From assembly GCA_005799265.1 (NCBI GenBank), contig SYHD01000113.1, positions 1 through 47,885 on the forward strand: 47,885 bases of DNA, given 5' to 3'. Under the pieces are notes generated by a model. That model saw nothing but the letters and a program-made list of their open reading frames with translations. It searched no databases and was not told the origin of the DNA. Of this stretch, positions 1-8,553 are shown piece by piece; position 1 is the first letter of the stretch, and the number at the start of each line of letters is the position of its first letter. This DNA comes from Planctomycetia bacterium. GTDB taxonomy: Bacteria; Planctomycetota; Planctomycetia; Gemmatales; Gemmataceae. A program made the translations under genes and the position numbers.

Positions 1-130
1 CGAATGAGCAGAAAGAGAGAACAACGATTGCCGACGCCGAGATTGATCCACTGTCACCTGCGCTGCGGGTCCGAGACGGTGCGCCCGCGCACGCAGGCAA
101 AAAATAGTTGCAATGACAAGACGACTTCGC

Positions 131-1477
131 TTATTTGAGGATTAGCACCGCTTGCATGTCGGCCCCTTCCTCGCTGCGGTTGGCGTAACTGTTTTTGCGG
201 ATTATCACCGCGGGACGAATCGCACGTTCGCCGGTGTTGTTGTCGTGAGGAACCTCCGGGTGATCCAGGAACGTAAACAACTCGTTCGCATGGCGACGCA
301 GACGCTTCACCAAACGGCGGGCGTGCTTGTCTTGCCACGGCCGCTCCAGCAGCGCTTGCAGTCGCGCCGCGATACGCTGCCGCTTCGACGCATAGTCCGG
401 CGCCGACCGTTCGCTGTGCCTGCTCAGCCGAAGCGCGTCGCGCAGCAGCCGACGCAGCTTCTTGCTGAATCGTTGCCACGAGCGCCCCGTCTTTTCGTAC
501 TTCTGGACGCGCAGCATCTCCCGCAGCAGGTGCGGAATGCACTTCTGCTTGGCCAGGCATTGCACCGCGTTGTACGGGCCCCAAAAATCGCTTACCAAAA
601 TTCCCTGAAACTCTCGCTTGAAGAACTTCAAGAGCACCGGTCGGCCGCGACAGCGTTCGATCATGTAATACGTGGCGTCGCCGGTCGTGAAACACCACAA
701 CCACCAGGTTTTGCCGCGGACACGCCAGCCGGTTTCGTCCGCATGCATCACCTTGGCGTTGAGGATGTCGTTCTGGATTTCCTCGTACCAGACGTACAAA
801 ATTTCCTGCACGCGATACCACATCTGGATCAGGCCGCCCGCAGACAGCTTGAAATGCAGATGGAAATTGAACACGTCGATGATTTGCGACAAGGTGACGC
901 CCAGGCCGTAGTGCAGCCAAGCGGTCAACACCAGCACGCGATTGCCGATGGTGGAGCCGGGCAAGGCATCGGGCACTGTCGGCTCGACCTGCTTCTTGCA
1001 AGTCGGGCAGTAATCACGATGGATGGTATGTTCGGTGATGACCGGTTCGATGATCTCGGGAATGTCCTCGATGATGCGCGTGCGCGATTGTTTGCAACGC
1101 TGCAGCGGGCCGCCGCAACCGGGACAGACATCGGCACGATGCGTGACGTACTCGTCGATCTTGGGCGGCGGCGGACGCCGGCTGCCTGGATGCCCCTTGG
1201 ACCGTCCGGGTTTTTTGTGGCGTTTGGGCGTGGATAGTTTGGTGAAGATCGGTTTCATCCCCGACGGCGTAGACGGAGAATCGGCAGCCGCGGTTTGCTG
1301 TCGTTTCGCCAGCTTGGCCAGCGACAACAAGGCAAACACGACCGCTTCTTCGCCCTGAGCGAAGATCTGCCGAGCCTCTTCTTCGGAGAGGCTCGGCCCC
1401 ACAGATACATCGAGCGCCGTAATGGGAGCAACCTCCTTGTGTCCCACAAGAAGTACCCGAAACGGCGGTTTTTGCAA
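131..1477 (-). CDS. IS66 family transposase (TnpC), C-terminally truncated
   Basis: DDE transposase of the IS66 group, which cuts and joins the ends of its element. A zinc-binding segment has cysteine pairs near residues 118/121 (CPGCGG) and 147/150 (CPTCKK), preceded by a basic, proline-rich stretch. The catalytic triad is visible: Asp247 in HADETGW, Asp297 in SDFWGPYNA and Glu417 in NNTGERAIRP. The protein stops at MQAVLILK, where family members normally continue for about 30 more residues (LMSxxRTLKxxG...), so the C-terminus is lost. No tnpA or tnpB is seen beside it and I found no terminal inverted repeats. The start is uncertain: the frame opens at a TTG, and an AAGGAGG sits inside the first codons, so translation may begin further in. 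Probably an inactive or relic copy. Confidence 0.85.
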   Translation of the reverse strand: MQKPPFRVLLVGHKEVAPITALDVSVGPSLSEEEARQIFAQGEEAVVFALLSLAKLAKRQQTAAADSPSTPSGMKPIFTKLSTPKRHKKPGRSKGHPGSRRPPPPKIDEYVTHRADVCPGCGGPLQRCKQSRTRIIEDIPEIIEPVITEHTIHRDYCPTCKKQVEPTVPDALPGSTIGNRVLVLTAWLHYGLGVTLSQIIDVFNFHLHFKLSAGGLIQMWYRVQEILYVWYEEIQNDILNAKVMHADETGWRVRGKTWWLWCFTTGDATYYMIERCRGRPVLLKFFKREFQGILVSDFWGPYNAVQCLAKQKCIPHLLREMLRVQKYEKTGRSWQRFSKKLRRLLRDALRLSRHSERSAPDYASKRQRIAARLQALLERPWQDKHARRLVKRLRRHANELFTFLDHPEVPHDNNTGERAIRPAVIIRKNSYANRSEEGADMQAVLILK

Positions 1478-1575
1478 AGATGTACTTCATACGGCTAAAG
1501 TGTTACCAATGATGATGATCCGGCCACAGAGCGACCGGGCCATATTCAATATCGATCCACGTCGCCACAAGTTCA

Positions 1576-1603
1576 TTGCTCTTGCCGTGCCTCGCGTTAC
1601 AAT
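1576..1603 (+). promoter_or_regulatory. Possible sigma-70 promoter for the oxidoreductase-hydrolase operon
   Basis: TTGCTC (1576-1581) and TACAAT (1598-1603) are separated by 16 bases, about 35 bases before the ATG at 1637. The -10 box matches 5 of 6 consensus bases, the -35 only 3 of 6. Inferred from sequence alone. Confidence 0.4.
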
Positions 1604-1636
1604 CAACCTGCCTGAACATCAACTGCGGGAGCACTC

Positions 1637-2713
1637 ATGAACAGACGACGCGATTTCCTCAAGCTCGTCGGCGCCGGGGCGGCTGCGTCCGGTTTGGTTG
1701 CCGTGCCGAACGCCGACGCGCAGCCAGCACGCAATCGGATTCGGATCGGGCAGATCGGTGTCGGCCATGCGCATGCCAGTAAGCTCTCGGTCTATCGGGC
1801 GTCCGCGGACTACGAGGTCGTTGGCATCGTCGAACCCGATGCGGTCCTGCGCAAACGAGCCGAGGGGCAGGCTGTCTACCGCGATCTGCGCTGGATGACG
1901 CAGGAGCAATTGCTTGCCGTGCCGGGCTTGCAGGCAGTGCTCGTCGAGACGCGGGTCGGCGACCTGGTGCGCACCGCCGAGGCCTGCGTCGCTGCGGGCA
2001 AGCATGTCCATGTCGATAAACCCGCGGGGGAATCGTTGCCGCGCCTGCAACGTCTGCTGACCGCGGCCGCCAAGCAGAAGCTGCTCGTGCAGATGGGCTA
2101 CATGTATCGCTATAACCCAGCGGTTGTGCTGCTGCGCGAGTTTCTCCGGCAAGGCTGGCTCGGCGAGGTGTTCGAGGTTCACGCGGTCATGAGCAAGGTC
2201 GTCGCCGCCGAGGAACGCCGCCGGCTCGCCGATTTTCGCGGCGGCATGATGTTCGAGCTGGGCTGCCATATCATCGATCTTGTCATCGGCGTTCTGGGCA
2301 GGCCGCGCGAGGTTAGTCAATTCGCGCTGCACTCTTCACGGCTCGACGACAAACTGACGGACAACATGCTTGCCGTTCTCGCCTACCCGCGCGCCACCGC
2401 CACGGTTCGTTCGAGCGCCCTGGAAGTCGAAGGTGGCGAGCGCCGGCATCTCGTCGTGTGCGGCACCGAGGGGACGTTCCACATTCAGCCGCTCGATAAT
2501 CCGTCCGCGCGCGTGGCCCTGTCGCGGGCGCGCGGCGTCTACAAGAACGGCTATCAAGACGTTCGCTTCCCACGCTACGCGCGCTATATCGATGACGCCG
2601 CCGACATGGCTCGAATCATTCGCGGCGAAAAGACGAGCGACTTCTCGCACGAGCACGACCTGGCCGTGCAGGAGACATTGCTGCGTGCGTGCAATTTGTC
2701 GCTCAAGGATTGA
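1637..2713 (+). CDS. Gfo/Idh/MocA family oxidoreductase, Tat-exported
   Basis: NAD(P)-dependent oxidoreductase of the Gfo/Idh/MocA family, usually acting on sugars or inositols; the substrate cannot be told. It opens with a twin-arginine signal (NRRRDFLKLVGAGAAASG), so it is probably exported folded with its cofactor. A Rossmann start follows (RIRIGQIGVGHAHASKL); family members have a GxGxxG-like turn here, and this one reads GVGHAH. Residues around 120 (HVHVDKPAGE) carry the conserved lysine of the EKP-like motif, here DKP. The C-terminal alpha/beta domain contains a conserved-looking GCHIIDL histidine. Length of 358 aa is normal. A GGGAG lies 5 bases before the ATG. The next gene starts 13 bases after the stop, so the two are likely co-transcribed. 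Tat-exported members are common in planctomycetes. Confidence 0.88.
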   Translation: MNRRRDFLKLVGAGAAASGLVAVPNADAQPARNRIRIGQIGVGHAHASKLSVYRASADYEVVGIVEPDAVLRKRAEGQAVYRDLRWMTQEQLLAVPGLQAVLVETRVGDLVRTAEACVAAGKHVHVDKPAGESLPRLQRLLTAAAKQKLLVQMGYMYRYNPAVVLLREFLRQGWLGEVFEVHAVMSKVVAAEERRRLADFRGGMMFELGCHIIDLVIGVLGRPREVSQFALHSSRLDDKLTDNMLAVLAYPRATATVRSSALEVEGGERRHLVVCGTEGTFHIQPLDNPSARVALSRARGVYKNGYQDVRFPRYARYIDDAADMARIIRGEKTSDFSHEHDLAVQETLLRACNLSLKD

Positions 2714-2726
2714 GGGAGGTCGTCCG

Positions 2727-4808
2727 ATGAAAAGGCGCTGTCTTCGCACGCTCGCCGCGGCATTCATTTGGCTGTTCGCCAGTAACATGCCCGCTCAGGA
2801 CGGCAGGCCCGCTCTGCCGGCAACGGACGGCGCCGTCCAGGTTCCCGCGCAGGAATGGCCGCTCCGCCCGGGTCCTCGCAGCCTGCGCGTTCTCCTCCAC
2901 TATCCCGGCGGGAAGCTCGCGAACGTCAACAAGGACACCGGCATCATGCTGACGCTGCACAACTGGGGCGGCGTCGATTGCGTTGGCACCGCGAACCCGC
3001 GCGAACTCGCCGACAAGCTCAACGTCGTCGCCGTGTGCGTCAACTATCTCCAGAGCGGCGCCAAGGATTCCATCGACGGTCCTGAACCCTACGACTTCGG
3101 TTACTTGCAAGCGCTCGATGCCCTGCGCGCACTCTACCTGATCCACGACCATCTCAAGTCGGCCAACCGCCCCTTCGCGAGCGGGCGCATCTATTGCACC
3201 GGCGGCTCCGGCGGCGGCAACGTCGCGCTCATGGCCAACAAGCTCGCCCCGCGCACCTTCGCCTGCGTCATCGATCTGTGCGGCATGCCCAAGCTCTCCG
3301 ACGACATCGCCTTCAACCTCCCCGGCGGCAGCTCCCTCAACGCCCGCTTTTCGCGCGATCCGAAAAGCCCCAACTACCTCACGCTCGACCATCAAGAGCT
3401 GCGTTACCTCGGCAATCCCGATCATCTCGCCATGATGAAAGCGCTTAAGCCAACCGCGAAGATCGTCGTCGTCCATGGCGTTGACGACACGACCTGCCCC
3501 TACGCCGACGCGCAGGAGATGGCCGCCTGGATGCAACGCGCCGGGCTAGACGTTGAACCGCGCTGGATCGCCAAGAAAGATCTCGACGGCAAGATCTTCA
3601 CCAGCAGCGGCCATGCCTTGGGTGATCGCACCAAGATCGTGTTTGCAGTCGCCGGGAAATATCTCGAACCGGGAGGGAAAGCGGCCCTGGTTCGCAAGGG
3701 CCCGCCTGACTTCGAACGCGGCGAGGACGTTCGCTACCGCACAGCCAACGGCACTTTCGTCGTCTCGTACGCCAAGGGCTATCCGGTCGGCCGTTTCGAG
3801 CCGGCGTTGCCCGTCATCGAGTATAGCGATCACACTGATCTATCGCACTATCGCGATCGTGAAGGCCGGCAAAATTCGATCAAGAGCGTGGCCGACTGGC
3901 AGATCCGCCGCCAGCATGTCGTCGCGAACATGGAACGCGTCATGGGTCCGCTGCCGAGTCCGATGCGACGCGTGCCGCTCGATGTGAAGATCGTCGAAGA
4001 AAAGCGCGTCGGCGCGCTGATCCGACGCAAAATCACGTTTCAGGCCGATCCCGACGATCGAGTCCCTGCGTATCTCTTTCTGCCCGCTGAATCCTCTACG
4101 AAAAAACTGGCCGCAATACTGTGTCTGCATCAAACTACCGCGGGCGGCAAGGACGAACCCGCAGGCATTCGCGGCGATCCCGAACTCAAATACGCTCTGG
4201 AACTCGCCGAGCGAGGCTACATCGCGATCGTGCCCGACTATCCGTCCTTTGGCGAGCACAAGTTCGATTTCAAAACGAAGACGGCGTACGCCAGCGGCTC
4301 CATGAAGGCGATCTGGGACAACATCCGCGCCATCGACGTGCTCGAGACGCTGCCGGAGGTGGACCGCGAGCGCATCGGCGTCATCGGCCATTCGCTCGGT
4401 GGACACAACGCGATGTTCAGCGCCGTCTTCGAGCCTCGCCTTAAAGCTATCGTGTCGAGCTGCGGCTTCACGACCTTCCGCAAGGACGACATGCCGAGCT
4501 GGACCGGCCCGCGTTACATGCCGCGCATCACGACGCAGTTCGGCAACGACGCCAAGAAGGTCCCATTCGACTTCCAGGAGATCGTGGCGTCGTTCGCGCC
4601 GCGGCCGTTCCTGGCGTGCGCGGCCGAGAAGGACAGCGACTTCAACGTGAGCGGCGTCCGCGACGTGATGAATGCGGCCCGCAGCGCCTACGAGCTGCAC
4701 GGCGCCGCGCAGAACCTGGCCGCGCATTATCCGCCCGGCAAACACGCGTTCCCACCGGAGGCGCGCAAGCTGGCGTATGAGTTTCTGGATCGGCATCTCA
4801 AGAGGTAA
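2727..4808 (+). CDS. Exported protein with two fused alpha/beta hydrolase domains
   Basis: Secreted hydrolase of 693 aa with an N-terminal signal peptide (MKRRCLRTLAAAFIWLFASN). The first domain, about residues 45-300, looks like a feruloyl/acetyl-esterase-type hydrolase: nucleophile Ser151 in TGGSGGGN, an acid near Asp243 (GVDDTTCP) and His286 (SSGHALGD). The second, about 380-690, is dienelactone-hydrolase/acetyl-xylan-esterase-like: Ser546 in GHSLGGHN, Asp626 or Asp628 (AAEKDSDF) and His663 (GKHAFP). Both triads seem intact, so both halves may be active. The frame is open further upstream inside the oxidoreductase gene, but GGGAGG 7 bases before this ATG and the signal peptide fix the start. 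The neighbouring oxidoreductase suggests a role in breaking down modified carbohydrate. Exact substrate unknown. Confidence 0.85.
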   Translation: MKRRCLRTLAAAFIWLFASNMPAQDGRPALPATDGAVQVPAQEWPLRPGPRSLRVLLHYPGGKLANVNKDTGIMLTLHNWGGVDCVGTANPRELADKLNVVAVCVNYLQSGAKDSIDGPEPYDFGYLQALDALRALYLIHDHLKSANRPFASGRIYCTGGSGGGNVALMANKLAPRTFACVIDLCGMPKLSDDIAFNLPGGSSLNARFSRDPKSPNYLTLDHQELRYLGNPDHLAMMKALKPTAKIVVVHGVDDTTCPYADAQEMAAWMQRAGLDVEPRWIAKKDLDGKIFTSSGHALGDRTKIVFAVAGKYLEPGGKAALVRKGPPDFERGEDVRYRTANGTFVVSYAKGYPVGRFEPALPVIEYSDHTDLSHYRDREGRQNSIKSVADWQIRRQHVVANMERVMGPLPSPMRRVPLDVKIVEEKRVGALIRRKITFQADPDDRVPAYLFLPAESSTKKLAAILCLHQTTAGGKDEPAGIRGDPELKYALELAERGYIAIVPDYPSFGEHKFDFKTKTAYASGSMKAIWDNIRAIDVLETLPEVDRERIGVIGHSLGGHNAMFSAVFEPRLKAIVSSCGFTTFRKDDMPSWTGPRYMPRITTQFGNDAKKVPFDFQEIVASFAPRPFLACAAEKDSDFNVSGVRDVMNAARSAYELHGAAQNLAAHYPPGKHAFPPEARKLAYEFLDRHLKR

Positions 4809-5144
4809 GGAAAGGTGCGACGGAAAGGGGGAATGGCACGGTAGAGCGGAAGTAGGGGAAGGTACAGAGGTGGCCCTTCTTGCTACAAACCCATGATGTA
4901 GTGTCCAGGAAAACAGGCCCCGATTCATTTTTCTGTCAATCGCATGGGGGCCGTCAGTGTCTTTGCATCGGCGCAAACCGTGCCGTCCACAAATCGTTTC
5001 ATTTTTTCATCATTTTCCCCTTGCGTATCGTCGATTCACTGTATTATCCTGACACCATTATCTCTTCACGGCCCCATCACCTTGAGCCGTTGCGATCCAT
5101 AATTTTTTCGTTTCTTTTTTTCCTCGGATAAGAGGGAACAGAAC
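4809..5144. other. Intergenic region, 336 bases
   Basis: No gene is seen. The second half is AT-richer than its surroundings, with T-runs. A weak promoter-like pair, TTGCGT and TATTAT with a 15-base spacer, lies around 5021-5048. A GAGGGA stands about 8 bases before the ATG at 5145 and serves as its ribosome binding site. Confidence 0.4.
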
Positions 5145-6497
5145 ATGAGGATTCCAAGTTCGAGACAAGGATTCACGCTGATTGAAGTGCTTGTGGTCAT
5201 TGCCATCGCCGCAATGTTGATGGGCATACTGGTGCCCGCAGTGATGAAGGTGCGCGAGACTGCCGCCAGGATGACCTGCAGTAGCAATATGAAGCAGCTG
5301 GCGTTGGCGGTTCACAATTTTCATAGCACGCACCAATCGATGCCGACCTACAACGGCGTCTTTCCGGCTGGTGCGAATGGCAATACGGTGTGGGGGCAAG
5401 CGGCGACTGCCAATTCCGTATACGGAAGTTGGATCGTTCACCTGCTCCCGTTCATTGACCAGCAACCGTTGTACGACCTAGTTAACCAGGACGTGCAGGC
5501 GTTCACCAACACCGCCTACGCGATCAACTCCCCAGGAGGTACGCTGCTTACGCCGGCAATCCCAGGTGTCGCTGGTTACTACACCCCACGTCCTGTCCTG
5601 GTCAGTGCCGCAGTTCCCGCTACCTACAGTGTTGCCGGGCCTCCGACGTTGACCGCGACCACGAGTGCGAATGGCTACACCCTCTATACGATGGTGCCCA
5701 CGCCGCCGTCCGTTCTTCTTACTCCCGCGGTGGCGGCCGTCTATAACTACACCGGTTGTGTCTATACAGCGCCTGTCCCAGCAGTTCCCGCTACCTACGG
5801 TCCGCCGGGCGCGCCTGTGGCCGGTTACGCGGGGGTGTGGAACCCGACTTCGCGCCGTATACCTATTCCCGTGTTGCGCTGTCCGTCTGACGTCAGTTAT
5901 TCTTCGGCGAGCGCAAACGCTGGCGTGGTGTATGCCAACTACAGCCAGACCGGAACTAACGGACCCTGGTCCGGAACCAATTACCTTGCCAATTGGAACA
6001 TGTTCTGCTTACCCTCTGCTGCGCGGGGATATGAGGCGGGACCGCAGACGTTCTCACAAATTCAGGACGGGTTGTCAAACACCATTATGCTCGGTGAAGC
6101 CTACGCGTGGTGCGAAGGTCGGGGGCGGACTGCCTTCCTCGCCTGGAACACCCGTGCGAACTCCCTGGGCGGGGTTCACAATTTTGGGCTCACCTACAAC
6201 CTGAGCAACCACCAGATCGACGTCGGCAACATCGGCACCTCGATTGCGGTGGCCAGCGCCAGGGGCGTACCGAACCCGGATCCCAATCTGGGTCTCAATT
6301 TCTTCTTCCAAATCCGCCCCAATCCAAACGCGAGTGGCGCTAACGGTTGCAATTCGCTCACCGTTCAATCGGGACACACTGTTCTCAACATCGCGATGGG
6401 GGACGGCAGCGTCCGCACGGTTTCGTCTAGCATGGATCGCGCTGTCTGGATGTACTCCATGCTGCCGTATGACGGCGTTGCCGTGATCATCGAGTGA
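5145..6497 (+). CDS. DUF1559 domain protein with type II pseudopilin N-terminus
   Basis: Member of the large planctomycete DUF1559 family (450 aa). The N-terminus carries a prepilin signal, RQGFTLIEVLVVIAIAAMLMG: the peptidase would cut after Gly, leaving Phe at position 1 and a Glu at position 5, followed by one hydrophobic helix. After it comes the family block MTCSSNMKQLALAVHNFHS, and the C-terminal hallmark is present as MGDGSVRTVSSSMD. The middle part, about residues 125-220, is rich in Pro, Ala, Val and Tyr (for example PAVPATYGPPGAPVAGY) and looks like an extended low-complexity insertion. These proteins are thought to be surface or pseudopilus-like components, but their function is not established. 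Planctomycete genomes often hold dozens of copies. Confidence 0.93.
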   Translation: MRIPSSRQGFTLIEVLVVIAIAAMLMGILVPAVMKVRETAARMTCSSNMKQLALAVHNFHSTHQSMPTYNGVFPAGANGNTVWGQAATANSVYGSWIVHLLPFIDQQPLYDLVNQDVQAFTNTAYAINSPGGTLLTPAIPGVAGYYTPRPVLVSAAVPATYSVAGPPTLTATTSANGYTLYTMVPTPPSVLLTPAVAAVYNYTGCVYTAPVPAVPATYGPPGAPVAGYAGVWNPTSRRIPIPVLRCPSDVSYSSASANAGVVYANYSQTGTNGPWSGTNYLANWNMFCLPSAARGYEAGPQTFSQIQDGLSNTIMLGEAYAWCEGRGRTAFLAWNTRANSLGGVHNFGLTYNLSNHQIDVGNIGTSIAVASARGVPNPDPNLGLNFFFQIRPNPNASGANGCNSLTVQSGHTVLNIAMGDGSVRTVSSSMDRAVWMYSMLPYDGVAVIIE

Positions 6498-6566
6498 GAA
6501 GTGAAGAGCCAGAGGTGAGGTGCTCCGAGACCCTGGAGTTGCCCAAGAAACTACAGCGCCCAATCG

Positions 6567-7406
6567 TCAGGGCTGTGATTTGAGTTCGAAATTGTTGGGC
6601 TCGTTGTCGCCCGCGGCGATCACGGCGGTCAAGTCGGTCGTGCTCGCGTCGTTGTAATGAGGTGGCAGCAGGTTCACGAAATTGCCGTCCTTTCCGGATT
6701 GAGCGCTCAAGGGTACTTGTTGACCGTCCGCCTTCACTTGCTTGCTTATCAATACCTTGTACTTGCCGATGGGCCTGCCTTCGCCGCTCCCCTTGGTCGC
6801 ATAGATTCCTTCCAAATTGCACACTTCACTGAACGAGGCCAACTTTCGATCGTCAGCGCCGATGAACTCGAGCTTGGCGGACGCAACCGGCACGCCGTCG
6901 AAGGTCACGGTTCCCGTCAAGATCCCGACTTCGGGTTCGGGCATGAAGTACCAGATGGCGAAAATCACGACTGCGACAGCGCCGATCACCGCGACGGCGC
7001 CGCCGATGGCTTTGAGGAGGAATTTGCCCATGCCGCCGCGCTTGCCGCTGGGATGGGACGCGGGCGAAGATGGAGCAGGCGTCGGCTTGCTCGATTTCCC
7101 GGCGGGGGCAGTGGATTTGGCGGCGGGGTGTTTCTTGCTGGCGGCCGCTGGCGGTGCATTCTCGATCACCGCTTTCTTGGCGGCGGCTGCGGGCTTCTTC
7201 GGCGCAGCCTCCGGCTTGGATTCGCTAGGCTTTGGCGTTGCTTTTACCTGCGCCGATGTAACCGCCGCGGTGTTGGCGGGGACCGTTGGTTTCGGCGTCG
7301 TATTCAACTTGCGAGCGCAGCCGGGACATTTCACGGGTTTGCCAACCAGCGTATCAGGAATGCGCAGTTTCTTCTTGCATCCTCCGCAGGTGAAAACCAT
7401 AGGCAT
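6567..7406 (-). CDS. Zinc-ribbon, single-pass membrane protein with a carboxypeptidase-regulatory-like domain
   Basis: Protein of 279 aa with three parts. The N-terminus is a zinc ribbon (CGGCKKKLRIPD...CPGCARKL, two CxxC pairs). Next is a long stretch rich in Ala, Lys and Pro, then one membrane helix (AIGGAVAVIGAVAVVIFAIWYF). The C-terminal part (LTGTVTFDGVPVASAKLEFI...) resembles the carboxypeptidase-regulatory-like beta-sandwich found in many small planctomycete lipoproteins. The topology suggests a cytoplasmic ribbon and an outer beta domain. The frame stays open upstream, but GGAGGT (7413-7418) stands 6 bases before this ATG, and the zinc ribbon starts right after it. No enzymatic function is evident; role unknown. 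Confidence 0.8.
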   Translation of the reverse strand: MPMVFTCGGCKKKLRIPDTLVGKPVKCPGCARKLNTTPKPTVPANTAAVTSAQVKATPKPSESKPEAAPKKPAAAAKKAVIENAPPAAASKKHPAAKSTAPAGKSSKPTPAPSSPASHPSGKRGGMGKFLLKAIGGAVAVIGAVAVVIFAIWYFMPEPEVGILTGTVTFDGVPVASAKLEFIGADDRKLASFSEVCNLEGIYATKGSGEGRPIGKYKVLISKQVKADGQQVPLSAQSGKDGNFVNLLPPHYNDASTTDLTAVIAAGDNEPNNFELKSQP

Positions 7407-7662
7407 GAAATGACCTCCGCTTTTCGGCGATTCTAAATCGAAATCGCACGGATGTAAAGGAGGAAAAAGCTGCCCTGTGGGAATAGGGAGTTCCGAGAAG
7501 CGCGGACGATACCGGAACCATACGTTGGGTTTTTTTCGTATGCCCGACAAGGTGAGCCGAATGGGGCGCGCGGCATTCGCTTCTGACAGCGACCGCCGCC
7601 TTGCGATATCGCCGCTACGTGCGGCCAACTCGTTCGCCGCAACGCATCCATGCCGCTTGCCA

Positions 7663-8553
7663 CTATGGATATAGCTCGCAAATCCCATTCTTGAGTGCAT
7701 GGATCCGATCGGCCTCAACATCCGTGAGCGGGCGGTCGAACACCGCGAGGTCATCCATGTGCCCGACGTAGTTGGCGCCGAGCACCAGCAACACCTTCGC
7801 GGGGTCCCAGTCGAACTTCATGTCCCATTTCTCGATTGTGCCTTGCAATTTGCCGTTCAGATACAGCTTGCCGACCGGCGGTTTGCTCTTGTCATTGATG
7901 TTTTCCAGCGTGAACACGACATGGGTCCACTTCTCACGCGTGAACGGCGCACGGGCCACCTGCACCATTGGCTTCTTGTCATTCGGGATGTCCGCCCATG
8001 GCAGGTTCTTCGGGTTCCAGATGGGGAAGAGCGGCCGGATGGCGTAACGGAAGTATCTCGGCGTCTCATCCTTGGACCATTCCAGAAAGATGTAACCTTT
8101 CTTGTTGTCGTCACCGATGATCTGAATCGGATCGCAATAGCCCGGTTCGAGATCTTTATCCGGATCGAGACGGAGCCAGGCGGAGACGCTGGCACTCCAG
8201 CTCTTCGCGTTGTAGCCCAGCACACCGCCATCCTTAAACGTAGGACGATACGTCCCCTTCCTGGGGAAATGCAGCGCCCCGCCGAAACGCCCCGCGTCGC
8301 CTGCCAACTTCACTTCGTCGTTAGGCTTGGCGGGAACGAGCTTCGGACCTTGCTGAACGTAGCATTTCTTGTCGCCGCGCGAAAAATCGGCGTCCAGGCC
8401 TTTGTCGAACGACACATGGAGAGTGAGCGCGCGGGCAAGCTTCGTCTTGGCTTCCGCGTCCGCCGTGTCCTTTTGAGCATCGGCGGTTGACCAGATCCCC
8501 GGCAGGACCATGCCTGCCAGGAGATACAAGAGCATGTACGTGGTTTGTTTCAT
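7663..8553 (-). CDS. Exported LamG (concanavalin A-like) domain protein
   Basis: Secreted 296 aa protein with a signal peptide (KQTTYMLLYLLAGMVLPGIW...ADAQ). The rest fits a LamG/concanavalin A-like jellyroll fold: an early LHVSFDKGLDADFS strand, SWSASVSAWLRLDP, WTHVVFTLENI, KLYLNGKLQGTI and a closing YVGHMDDLAVFDRPLTDVE. These domains usually bind carbohydrate or protein and often decorate exported planctomycete proteins. The start is fixed by an ATGA overlap: the TGA stop of the upstream esterase gene shares bases 8550-8553 with this ATG, so the two are translationally coupled. A catalytic function is not evident; it may be a binding partner of the esterase. Confidence 0.85.
   Translation of the reverse strand: MKQTTYMLLYLLAGMVLPGIWSTADAQKDTADAEAKTKLARALTLHVSFDKGLDADFSRGDKKCYVQQGPKLVPAKPNDEVKLAGDAGRFGGALHFPRKGTYRPTFKDGGVLGYNAKSWSASVSAWLRLDPDKDLEPGYCDPIQIIGDDNKKGYIFLEWSKDETPRYFRYAIRPLFPIWNPKNLPWADIPNDKKPMVQVARAPFTREKWTHVVFTLENINDKSKPPVGKLYLNGKLQGTIEKWDMKFDWDPAKVLLVLGANYVGHMDDLAVFDRPLTDVEADRIHALKNGICELYP

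Noticed and set aside
152..1237. Long open frame on the plus strand opposite the transposase
   Set aside because: It is antisense to an IS66 transposase with a complete catalytic triad and shows no domain of its own.
3840..4976. Long open frame antisense to the double hydrolase
   Set aside because: High GC content keeps complementary frames open; the translation is rich in Arg, His and Val and matches no family, while the plus strand has two intact triads.
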